This document shows positions 49,901 through 61,562 of a stretch of 64,000 bases of DNA, piece by piece. The position numbers and the translations under genes are program-made. Under the pieces are notes generated by a model. The model saw nothing but the letters and a program-made list of their open reading frames with translations. It did not search any database and was not told the origin of the DNA. Where the stretch lies: the NCBI GenBank assembly GCA_033439265.1, contig JAVTVX010000002.1:7476174-7540173 (forward strand), written 5' to 3'. Source of the DNA: Dillenia suffruticosa. Its lineage: Eukaryota; Streptophyta; Magnoliopsida; Dilleniales; Dilleniaceae. Every line of letters begins with the position of its first letter. Within the stretch, counting starts at the first letter, position 1.

Positions 49901-52900
49901 TCTTTAGGATTTTCTATGGTCCATGACTCCTAAATGACAAAAGAAAAACCTCAAAAATTGCTTTCCTTTATATGATATGAGGATTGTTTGTTTCAAAATT
50001 GAACAATTGTGGGAATGATGACTTGTTTTACACACATACACAGTTCTTTTTTGGTGCCTCCTCTTTCAAACGTCCATACTGTTGTTGAATGAAATGAATG
50101 TGGATTTGTTACTTCTCATATTTATTGATTAAATACCAGCATATTATGGTTGAATAAAGTATTCTTTTACCTACTGTTGTATATGTGGGTTTTCTTTTTA
50201 AAAAAATAAAAAAATAATGTTTACTGGTAGCATTGTTCATATGAAATTAAAATTCCATTGTAGCATCATTCCAATTCAAAATTGTAATTTTGTTATTTTT
50301 TATTCAGGTTTCTGGCATTAACCCAAGCGAATCACTTCCGGAGAGACCAGGAGAACCTGATTGTCCTGTAAGCAATAATTCAACATATAATTTTAGCTGT
50401 ATTACACTTGGAATATATTTGACCAATGGTTACGTAATCCTATCAACTTGACCCAGTTTTTTCTGAAGACACAACGTTGCAAGTTTGGCCCTAAGTGCAA
50501 ATTCAACCATCCCAAAGACAAGGTAGTATCTCAACGTTGATGCTTGGTTTTCCTGTTCATGGGTGAGTTTTTCAACAATTTAATACTCCTGATGTTTTAT
50601 GTAAGGGTGCTTCGGCAACTGTGGATGTTTCTGCTTTGCCTGAAAGGCCATCTGAGCCAGCATGTTCGGTTAGATGTTTTCCTCTTTGCTGTGGGAGCAA
50701 TACGCTTTCTTATGATGTTAACATGGTTGCATCACATCTATTTTTTCTCAACAGTATTATCTAAAGACTGGGAAATGTAAATTTGGTGCATCCTGCAAAT
50801 TTGATCATCCCAAAGATGTCCAAATACCACAAGATGGCCAAGATAATTCTAATGGGAAACGGACTGCAACAGTTACGGACGAAAGTTTAGCTGGTCAGAT
50901 GGTGAAATCGCTTACTCCTGTTCTTGCATATAACTCCAAAGGACTGCCTATAAGACTGGTATTTGTGATTTCATATCAAATGGATGAACTATGATCTGAG
51001 CACTGTGTCTGCAATTGTGAATATGTGTGTATGTGTTTTATTTTTATTTTATTCAATGGAAGAAGAAAAGATAAATCAAGAGAAGCGCAAAGGTGGTGGA
51101 CTCTTAACAACCTAAGGCTAGAGTGACAAAGAACAAGCATCCCTATGAAGCACACACAGATACATCTGTACTTTGAATTTTCAAAAAGTAGGACATGGAC
51201 ATGTCTGGGACATGACAATAAAATAATATATAGATTAATAATAATATTTCTGTGATCTATAAATATTTTAACATAATATAGGTTTAAAATTTTCAATTCT
51301 GACAACTAGAGGAAATGCATTTCAGCAAACACATTGAATGTAGGGCAAGAAAAAGGTACAAACTTTGGGCTGAGAAGCTGCTATAAAGGGAGATGGACAG
51401 AGGAGTAGGATTGAGAATGAAGAAAGCAAAGGAAGAAATGCAGAAAGCTATGCAGGCCAACAAGAGAGTATTTAAAAGAAAAAAAGCAACATGTTTTGTG
51501 CTGAGCATAGAAAAGAACTCTTTTATTGCAGATAAAGAGAAAAGAGTAGAACTGAAAAGGCACACATTCGAGAGTGGAAATAGTTTAGATTTGAGAGATA
51601 TCTTTATTTTCTTAGCAATATACCATTGCTTTTGTGAAATCTTTAAAATAATGAAAAATCTTTTGTTTACAGTAGGTCCTTAAAAATTAACAAAAAAATT
51701 AAAAAAATCTGTAAGAGAAACCTCTAAACCTCTGCCGTATCACCTAAGTTTTCCACATGTGTCCTAGCGGGGTCCAAAAGTTCAAAAATAATAAACAAAA
51801 GGGACACACCACCTTGGCGTGTCCATTGCCATGCCCCAAAGTTTCCCATGTGTGCTCCAACTGTGTCCAGAATTTAAAAAAATATGGGGTGGCATGTCCA
51901 ACACCTATCCCCTTCATGTCTGTGTCCTGGGAGTGTTGACACTGTTGTTTGAAGTGTCGTGCTTCATAGGAGCATCATCATCAGATACAATTATTGACCA
52001 AGACCAAGTGAAGAGTCTTGCACAAAATGTTGGCAAAAATAGAGTGGATTCTCCCACAACCCTAAAATGCTGCTTTCTTCTCATGCATCATATAATGAAT
52101 GCCCCTTTGTATATTTTTTGCTAATAGCTGATATCCTTCTAACCTCTTCTCCAAGCTATCTTGTCTAAATTTGTCTTAGATTTGGCCATTATCTGTTTTC
52201 AAGTTTTATGGGCGCAAAACTCAAGTTGATAATTGTCATGCTCTTGCTAGTTATTCTTGTGAAAACTTTATTTAGGGTTTCAGATCTATTCTTATTATTA
52301 CTTTTCTTTCTGGCAGGGTGAAGTGGATTGCCCATTCTACTTAAAAACTGGCAGGTTAGTTTAGGTTATTATTGCATTGCTTATTTAGTTTAATTTCTAA
52401 GAACAATTAAGCTAGCAATATTCTGAAATTCTTAACTTCCCCTACTTTTGTTCCTCCGGAAATCAGTTGCAAATATGGTGCTAGCTGCCGTTACAATCAT
52501 CCTGATAGAACTGGTATGTCTACTTTTCAGCTGATATTCTTCTCATCCGACAATAAATGGTCTGTTTTTCTTATTTAATGGTGGTACTGATAATTTTGTG
52601 AAGTAATTCATCCATTGGGCCCTTCAGCTGTAAATCTGAATATTGGAGTTGTTAATCCTGCTGCTTCAATCTTTCAAGCTCTAGACCCCAGAGTGGCACA
52701 GACAACGGTATTTTGAGATTCTAGTCTTTCTTTTTTGGTCTTTATTTATTTATTTATTTATTTTTGTGGTTGAGCACCCTGTCAATGGAGATATGGAGAT
52801 GTCCACTTGCTCGGTTCAGGTGGTTAAATCTTTTCTTGTTGCGTTCACATCTAAATAATGACCCAGTAGATTATTGTATTGGTTTTATCAAACTAGTGAT

Positions 52901-55900
52901 TGAATTGCTAATTTTATAGATTTCTTTTACATTTTCCCCATGTGAATATGTTATTCTAGGTTTGACCATAATCTTATTCCTCTTTGCTTTCTGCACTGCA
53001 CTAGAGCAAAGTTTTATTTTAGCATTAAATCTTGGTTTGGGCTTCCTCTGGTTCTATTAGCCCTTTAAACTCCTCTAAGTAGTTCAATCAATCCTGTCAA
53101 ACAATGTTATGCCTAATGATGATGTAGTCATCAAAGCTTATTAATCCTTCATTTGATTGGATTTACAAATATGAATAAAAGAAATGCCACTAACACTAGT
53201 GTGGTTTTCCTAAAGCTTTTGGTATGATGGCTATCTTTTCTTTGGAAAGAGAGCAAAGAGATCTTGGAGGGAGATCTAATATCTCCTTTGTCTCCATTTA
53301 TGATGCCATTGTTAGTCCATATCTGCAAAGTAGCGTCTATTGTGGCCAGATTGGATTTTTATGAAAGTTGAAGGGCTAACTGGGGACTTAATGATTCATT
53401 TTGGAATAGTTCTTTGAAGGAGTTCAACGGTTTAGTTGAATAGTTTATTAAAGTTTATCGCATTGATTGAACCAAATAAAAACCCAAGAGCCGTGTTGGA
53501 CTTGTGGTGACAGTTCAATGTGTTAGTTGAATAGGTAATGTGCATCAAACTTTGAGCTGCCCCAAAGTTGCTTCAGTCTGTTAGCAGTATATTTGATACT
53601 CTGTTTTGTTTGAAAGTTGGTTTGCTTCCAGGGTGCCTTTGCGTTGTTCATGTGTAGCATTTTTTTTTCCCCGTCTTGCGGGTGGGGTGGATGATTTATC
53701 TAGCATAAGTGTTACATCTCCATGTGTTTCCTTCGTGGGTGTGTGTTTCAAACGTGGTTACACATTTTTTGCATTTTTCTAAGGAGTCTCAACTTGGTCA
53801 TCATTAGTATGTGTAAAATATTTTGCTTTCATGAGATGATCCAGTGGTCAGGAATATTGTATTGGTTCAAAGACCTTTTTTCTTATACCTGTTATTTTTT
53901 TCTATGGTTTTCCTTTTCTCTGGTTCCCTTCCCCAACACCCCGTGCCCCACTACAACACCTGCTTAGCCATGTGCTTGCTTGCAGATCTCATGCACAATA
54001 TGTTTCACAACTAATGCCTGTTATTTGTTTGCTTCTTGCAGCTTGGCTTGTCTCCAATTATCTACCCTCAAAGGCCTGGACAGATTGAATGTGATGTGAG
54101 CACTAATTCAACAGTAATTTAGATGTACTTGTGTTTACTTGATAGAAGTGGCTCTTTTTTTAATTTTGTTTTTAAATCTTATTTTGTTCATGGAAAACAT
54201 CAGATTAATGTAATGGCTAGTTTCTGACTGTAAGCATTTTTGTCCCTCCAAAAAAAAAAATTGCATACACTTAGAAACTAGCCATTACTTAATTACAATG
54301 ACCCACAAAGTATGGACACTACCCATAATGAAAAGTTTATCTGTGACATGCAATGCTTGTCTAACCCTCACAGAGCACGTTTGATACACTATTTGACTTG
54401 TTCAATAGTTTATCTTTCTCTGAAAAAGGTTATACTTTTTAGATACTTCTCATACACTTCTAACACTTCCTCGGACATTTAGGGCCTTAAATCATTATAG
54501 CTAATGCTACTAAAACACTGATGTTTTTCTGAATGGTTATTATTGCCTCTTTCTCATGTGAAAATTGAAACAGAACTAGATTTATATTATAAAAATTGCT
54601 TTTCTACAGACTTGGAGTTATTTAAAGACTGTTTATCATAGAAATATGAATTCTTCAACCACTTGCACAAAAGTTCTCTTATTCTGATATCCTGATTGTG
54701 TGATGTCCTTTTTCTGTTTTGTTTTTGTTTTGCGCCTTTTTTGTTTGGTTTAAGAAATGGATTCATAGGAAAGAAACTGGGAAAAGAAATCTCTACCCCC
54801 ATAAGTGTGATTGGGAGTACATCACTTTTCTTGTTGCTCCATTCCAACACGATGACAAATCCCCTTTAGGATTGGCTTTTCCCGAAATGCGCTTGTTTTT
54901 GAGCTTAAATGTATCCTAAGGCCAAAAGCAAAAGCAAAACCCTAAAATTTTGTTGAACTACTCTTTTGATCCATAATTTCAGAAGAAAGCTATAACTTTA
55001 TCTTTCTAATCTCTAACTTTAATCATTGATTTTTTCTTTTCTTTTTTCTTTTTTTTCTTTTTTGTTTTAAACAATGCATTTTAAAGAGAACGTATAATTA
55101 TTATTATTATTTTTTTATGCATCAGGACTCATGAGTTTTCTCCTTGGTAAGTATAAAAATGTTTAGCATTGCCACTTTTACATGCTCAACACAAATGCAA
55201 AAGTAATGGTGGTACATTTTTAACTTTGATAATCATCTGGCGCATTTGCACTATTTTCTTTAGAGCACCTTGCTTTATGGTTCTGAATTTGGTTGTCTTA
55301 GTTGAGGTTGCAATGCTATGTCTGTGTAAGTATTTTCAGGGGGAAGTCTTAACTGTTCAAATATTTAGTATATTTGACATCTTAGTTATCCTTTTTTTTT
55401 TTATGGTTTCTGCTTTTCCTTTTTTTCTCTTTTTTATTTTTTGAATTTTGATTTTTTGTATTCTTCCCCATGTAGTTTTATATGAAAACTGGAGAATGCA
55501 AGTTTGGGGAAAGATGCAAGTTTCATCATCCCATTGATAGATCAGTGCCTCCACCATCAATGACAAAGCAGCAACAAGGTGTGAAGCTCACTCTTGCTGG
55601 CCTACCTAGGCGAGAGGTATGATCGATGTCTTCGTCCCCTGCCCAGCTCCTTCCTCATTTCATGTTTCTTGCATCAATCTATTGGTCTTTGTATCATATG
55701 AGGAAGAATACAACCACTGTTATTTATGCATTTTTGTACTTTTCTTCCTGCTCATTTCCTATACCTAGTCTTTTATATATTTTAATAAAGACAGATTTAA
55801 GAAGTGCACCATGTACATCCTAAAATGCAGAGAATCTATTGAAGATGTCACATTCTTCTCACATCTAAAAGGATTTAAAACCACAAACATGGGGTCTCTT

Positions 55901-57097
55901 TAAAACCAGAAAATGTATTCGTCTCCCCTTAAACTAACCAAATAAGAGCCAGCATGATTAAACAAATAAACCTCCTTGACAGATAATTAGGAAGATGATT
56001 AGGAAGTCATGGAATGCCCATAAGAGGGACGGATTTAGAAATGGGTGATGTGCCCAAGATATTATTTGGTGATTTCTCAGAGGAACAGGCCTGTTGTGTG
56101 CTTCCTGAATGCTTATGCTGTGGCCAGAGATATGTAGCATAAATTGCGGGCAATCAGCCATTTTGGGGTTACATACAGAAAGTTGGTGTCAAGAATTTAA
56201 AATGTACAAGTTAAAATGTACAGAAAGTTTGAATGAAGTAAAAAATTAAGAGAAAATATCCATTTAAAAAAAAAACCTTTAAAAAGAATAACACTGCATC
56301 TAATACTACATTTAAAATGTGATTGGGCTCAAAGTCTTGGTTTTTCCGAAAGTTAGGGTTCTCTTTGTAATGGTAATGTGTATAACAAGTATGAAAACGC
56401 TTATATTTTGTAATCGATAAATTAGAAAGAAATTGTTGGTTTTACAAAAGAAATTATTCAAATTTAAACAAAAAAGACAAAAGCATCTAGTGGGATTGTT
56501 GTCTGAGTTTCCAGGAGAGAGAGAGATGGGTGATCAATTTTGGGAGCTTCAACTGCAAGGCAATATGACATTTTCCTATTATCTTCTTTTGCTTCTTCTC
56601 CGTGCTGAATGAAATCTGTATCTACGATATCCTCAACCCCCCCCCCCAAAAAAAAATGGTAAGGTAACTATGGGGTGGGGGATCCATATAAGGTGGTCTG
56701 ATATGGCCCCCCTTTCAAAACCAGGATCTGTAGGCTGTAGTTTCTTCTTTTCCTTTTAACAAGGGATAATGATTAACGACGTGGACTTTAAACTTGGGGG
56801 GCACACATCTTTTATTTAGCTAAATGTCCATTTGCTGAGTGACAATTAGACAATGTGAAATAGGGGGTTTGAATCTGGTCATTTATGCATATGATCAACA
56901 TGGTGTTGTGGATTTATTGACAGGGAGAAACAATTTGTGCTTACTATCTAAAGACTGGCACCTGCAAATATGGCGCTGCATGCAAGTTTGACCACCCACC
57001 CCCAGGAGAGGTCGTGGCTATGGCCGCGAAGCAAGGAGCATCTGAATCTGCAGAGGGAAAAGAAGAGGAAAAGTTTGAAACTGTTCAGGAACAGTGA
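46938..57097 (+). CDS. HUA1: CCCH zinc-finger RNA-binding protein, HUA1-like
   Basis: Twelve exons encode 517 residues: 46938-47316, 48062-48309, 50308-50367, 50457-50522, 50606-50668, 50755-50958, 52317-52354, 52467-52513, 52628-52707, 54042-54095, 55476-55616, 56924-57097. All introns are GT-AG and the frame is intact. Six C-x8-C-x5-C-x3-H fingers start at Cys176, 228, 271, 345, 412 and 465; His residues are 195, 247, 290, 364, 431 and 484. The N-terminus ([10 protein letters not shown]) is Ser/Ala-rich; a KRPRLES stretch precedes finger 1. The start has a good context (AAAATGGCA). Arabidopsis HUA1 also has six such fingers and a similar length; it binds RNA in the nucleus and, with HEN4 and HUA2, promotes AGAMOUS pre-mRNA processing. 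Another six-finger CCCH paralogue cannot be excluded without a tree. No TATA box was identified. Confidence 0.9.
50959..52316 (+). other. Intron 6 of the HUA1-like gene with an inserted repeat
   Basis: This 1,358-bp intron contains an inverted repeat pair, CTATGAAGCAC at 51143-51153 and GTGCTTCATAG at 51959-51969. Both are followed inward by words of the GACATGTC / GTGTCC type. This resembles a transposon-derived insertion of about 830 bp. The open frame 51393-51683 within it has no recognisable homology. Confidence 0.6.
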
Positions 57098-57379
57098 TGC
57101 TGCTTTGGATGCTTGACGGGGGAGAATCAATCTGCTACTTTATTAGCCTTTAGTGATGTATCTAAATGAATTTGATGTCCTGTAGATTTGTTGTTGTCTT
57201 TATTATTTTTTGGCCATCGTGATGCAGGGTCCCTTTTGTAAACCGGAAGGAATGTGACCTAGGAAGACCTGGGCCACATGTTATGAGACAAAAGTATTTG
57301 TTACTGTCTGAAAACCAGTGATTTTTTATGCACTTTCATGAGACATATGCTTGGTGAAATCGCACGGTTGGTGCCATTA

Positions 57380-58152
57380 CTAGACCTGTCAATAACAGTC
57401 TCTCATCCCGGCCCGTCTGTGGCCCGTCCTTAACAAATCAGGCTGGTTTTGTCCCAGCAAGGAACAAGGGATAGGCTGGGATCATCCTGTCCCTCAAAGA
57501 AGGTACGCCTTCATTTTTTTTTTTCTTAATAATAATGAGAAGAAAGCGGAAACAGAGGAGAGGGGAGTACACACACAGGAGTCTTTCAACAACTTTGATG
57601 AGGGCGATGATGTTCGAATATGATAATGATGGGTGATAATAGTCACCGGTGACAATCGGATGATGCATGTGAAACCATGGCATAGAGAATTGATGATCTT
57701 TGAGGAGAGAGGTGAAACCCTAACCTAGAGGTTCGATCATTTTCGAAGATGAGGGAGACATGAAATCTTAGCCATCATCGAGGTTGTCAATCGTCTTCAA
57801 TTGCCACCTTCATTATCTGATGCCAAAAGAGAGATATGGCTTTCAATCGTCACTATCAATGTCATTCTCTAGAACCTCATTTTCGCCCGGCTGTGTTCAA
57901 GGAGGAGAGATCATCACCTTTGCACGATTGTCTTCGTGGAGTAGAAAGAGGGAGGGATCACTGCCATCACCTGATCATGTTTGAGGAGAGATCTGTTGTT
58001 GCTGGGTTGTCTTGAGGAGTAAAGAGGGAGGAAAGAGAGGGGGAAGAGGTGAATATTTTTTTTTGTCAATATCTGAAAATTATATTTTAATTAATTTCAT
58101 TCAAATATTTATAAGGATCTTAGGCATCACATCTTTTTAGTCCTGACTGTCC

Positions 58153-58191
<39 letters not shown>

Positions 58192-59279
58192 GATGCAATG
58201 TGATGGATGAGAGTGATCCTGACCATTGAACCCATGACAGGTTAAAACCCTTCTGTTTTTTGGGCCCAAAAGGATGGACCGATCCCAGCCCATCTTGTTC
58301 TGCGAAAAAATTGGGCCCATCCCGTTCGTCCCTACTGCTAAAAGGAAAGGGACAACACGGGCTTGGGGAAGTGTTCTTTTTGATATTTTCTTTTATAAAT
58401 TAGAGATGAGTGGTGTTGGGACATAAGTGGAATGCGAAATCCACCACCTATGCTTTGTTGGACATTTTTTTTTTTAAGTACAGCAGTGAAATTTTTTTAA
58501 AAGAAAACGAGTGGCATTCTCTATGGAAATTTTAACTTTCTTATGGAAATAAGATTTTCCACAAAAGTTCAATTTTGCACAAAGATGGGGCATTTCTCAT
58601 GAAAGTGAAATTTTCCATTAAAAATGGAATTTCTAGGAACTTTGAATTTTTTGGCCAATACCTTAACTTCTCAAACTCTATCACCTCCAAAGTTCAACCC
58701 TTCTCTAACTCTTATCTTTTAAAAAAACTTTATTACTCTCTCTTTCTTTCTTTGTGTTTCTCTTGCTACCCAGTAACCAATTTTCTAAACTTTTTTTTTT
58801 TTTTTTTTTTTTGGGTCAAAGTTACAGAATCTCAACTCAAACTCTAAGATCACGAGTAAACCCAACATGCATAAGGCATCAAAGCATAACACAAATATAA
58901 AACATACCCATGCACAACTTTGTAATCATAAAACGCAAATACATGAGGGGAATTCTAGGGATTTTTTTTTTTTTTTTTTTTTTGGCTTTCTCTTGGGCTC
59001 TTGAATTCGGGATATCACAGGCGCTCTCTCTCGATTCTCATAAATTCCTTCCAATTTCCTCTACCATAATCATTCTCTTTGATTCAATTTCTCCTTTTGT
59101 CATTGACTTCTTCAATTTCTTTATCACTAACCAACAATGCATGGCTCAAACACCATACTTTGTCATTATTCTAATATTTTTTATTATACTATATGCGCAT
59201 GCGAAAACATATAAATTAAAAATTCAGAATTTTGATATATAAATATCTTAATATATAGAACTCTAATAAATTAACCGAA
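57380..59279. other. Repeat-like intergenic DNA downstream of the HUA1-like gene
   Basis: A segment at about 57380-58340 is bordered by GGCCCGTC / GGGCCC-rich sequence (near 57407 and 58261-58330), as often seen at ends of plant repeats, with a (GA)n run at 58156-58188. I could not name the element. Long poly(T) runs lie at about 58791-58812 and 58960-58983. No gene is supported; short frames here are AT-rich noise. Confidence 0.4.
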
Positions 59280-59640
59280 ATCGTATAATCTCTCGTACGG
59301 ATCGTTCGGTCAAGATAATTATCACGAAACGAACTACCACCACTTTTCTATTATATCTCAACCCAAAGTCCGGTGACCCAAATGACAGAAGAAATTTTCC
59401 TATATAAAAATTCCTCAAACCCTTAATTGTTTATTTTCCACCTTTTTCTTAGCAATGTACCTTGAAATGGAATACCATCCCTCAAAGACATGTACACACA
59501 CTCCCTGTTCACCATTGTTTTCATCTTCAAGTGAAGAGAGAGAGCCATTTTGTTTCATTGCAAGAAGAGAGAGAGCCATTTTGTACAAAGAGTGTATTTT
59601 TGTTGTTCTTCTCATTTTGCCCCCCCCCCACACACACACA

Positions 59641-59699
<59 letters not shown>

Positions 59700-59779
59700 C
59701 ATGCAAGGGAGTTATGGATGGTTATCACTTAGGATAACTACTCTCATGCTTATGTCCACGTGGGCATACAATTTTAACA
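59280..59779 (-). repeat. 3' LTR of the minus-strand copia fragment
   Basis: On the minus strand it begins TGTTAAAATTG at 59779. It contains a long microsatellite ((GA)n at 59643-59697 on the + strand) and a C/CA tract (59621-59642). The distal end was not fixed. Confidence 0.6.
59643..59697. repeat. (GA)n microsatellite
   Basis: About 27 uninterrupted GA repeats on the + strand next to a (CA)n tract, within the LTR of the minus-strand copia fragment. Open frames crossing it are artefacts. Confidence 0.9.
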
Positions 59780-61149
59780 TCTCCCATTTACATACAAGAG
59801 CATTTTATATCCATCATAAGATCATAATTCATGCGATCTATCATATCACCCTATTGGACTTTCATACAGGATTATGTATCGTGTGACCGGCGAGTACACC
59901 TGTAAGCAAAAACTTCTCAATACATCTGTTAGGATAATCGAGAAGTCATCGTTAGTACAAAAAAGAATTCACTGTACCCCAAATTCAACGCAATTATATC
60001 CATCAAGCCACTTTTGAAAGTGATCTCCAATCATTTGCTCGACTGTGTATTCACTATTATATTTGAATCCCAATATGGATTAACATAGTAAGTCGACATG
60101 TAAATCCAACATCATGATATAATGCCGATTGGTTTTCCTTTCATACTACTAACTTTCAATCTTATCTTAACTGCTTTCCTAGGCATACACCGCCAAACCG
60201 AAACAATCATGGTTTCTTGGTGACATGCTAAAGTAGCAATACCAAAATAAAATCTCAAGAGACAAATGAAAGTCATAAGGGTACAAGAGATCTCATCCAA
60301 TGGATCTCGGATCTCACATAGTGGGAACGGAGATCTTTAACAATACTATCGTCTCAATTAATAGTTTCACTATCCCTAGATCGTCTTATCACACGCGGTA
60401 TGAAACATGTATCACAATGTTGTTCTATCATCTTTCAAAAGGACATATGTCAGATTTTTTTAATACTGTGCAAGTATAAGTCCTAGTGTATATAAGAGTT
60501 TACCCTAGAGATCTCAAAAAGAGTATTTTAGAGATAATATCACTTGACGCATGTAATATCTGTGATCTCAACTTGACTTCTCACAGGCAACATGGATGTG
60601 GATATGTCCATGTCAATCATGTTGAATATAACCTCATCTTGAACACATATCAGGGCGACTTATATTTTAATAGAGTCACTCTCAAAGTCTCTTACTACTA
60701 GAAACTGTCTCATCTCCGCTTATTTAGAGCTAAAGGTGATCACTCGTGTAAGAGAGTCGATCATGTCTGCCTGACATATATTTTATCATAACTTACTACA
60801 AAATATATGACAATAAACTAGTACTAGAAATCAACTTATGACTATATAATACACATATGTCATATATATCAATAAGTATCACAATTAGTATATAATGAGA
60901 AATGTTAAATTACATGTAAACCCAATGATTCCATATGTCTCACAAAGTGAATCTTTCACAATGAGTTTAGTGAAGGGATCGACCACCATACTATATAAAA
61001 ATATACTTAAACATCACTACACTATTTTTGGTGATATCTCTCTCAAAATGGTATTTGGTATCAATGTATTTGATATTATTGTAATACTTAGGGTTTTAGT
61101 TGCAGGCAATAATGGTCTGATTATCACAATAAATCATTACTAATCTCTC

Positions 61150-61560
61150 ACTATCTGCCACAACCCGTAAGTCATTCATAAATTTTCGAGACCAAACATT
61201 CTTCTGAACTGCCGCTGAGCATGCCACAAGTTCAACCTCTATTATAGATAGAGATACACATATTTGTTTTTTATTTCTCTAAGACATGGTACCATTTATT
61301 GAGTAAAACAGCAAAAACTGATATCGATTTGTATTTATCCAAATCGCTACCCCAATCACCGTCTGAATATCCAAAGAAACGCAAATCACCTCCTCCGTAA
61401 CACAAGAAGAGGTCCGCAGTTCCTTTGAAATATCTCAGAATCCATTTCATTGCTCTTCAGTGATCCCTTATAAGATTCAATTGATACATTCTTACCAGAT
61501 CAACTGTAAAAACAAATATCTGGTCGTGTATACCTTATTGCATACACAAGACTGTATATT
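61150..61560 (-). pseudogene. Copia RNase H remnant
   Basis: The minus-strand translation shows RAMKWILRYFKGTADLFLCYGG, then FFGYSDGDWGSDLDKYKSIS, and further on LSIIEVELVACSAA. This is the RNase H domain of Ty1/copia pol with its D-x-D-W-G motif. Stops interrupt it, and it is cut off at 61562 by the neighbouring LTR. Confidence 0.8.
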
Positions 61561-61562
61561 AC

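Larger units (their letters stand above)
59280..61562 (-). mobile_element. Ty1/copia fragment on the minus strand
   Basis: Read on the minus strand, the order is RNase H, a 1.3-kb 3' region, a purine tract AAATGGGAGA and an LTR beginning TGTTAAAATTG. It is related to the copia element at 4833-11770, sharing the LTR start, the purine tract and the block at 60112-60300. Its 5' part is missing because the element-A-type LTR at 61563 interrupts it or replaced it. The low-coordinate end of the LTR is approximate. Confidence 0.75.

Noticed and set aside
51393..51683. 96-codon frame in intron 6 of the HUA1-like gene
   Set aside because: Lys-rich, with no family motif. Exons 6 and 7 join in frame without it.
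59455..59886. 143-codon frame across the GA microsatellite
   Set aside because: It consists largely of the ERER repeat from (GA)n within an LTR; no family similarity.
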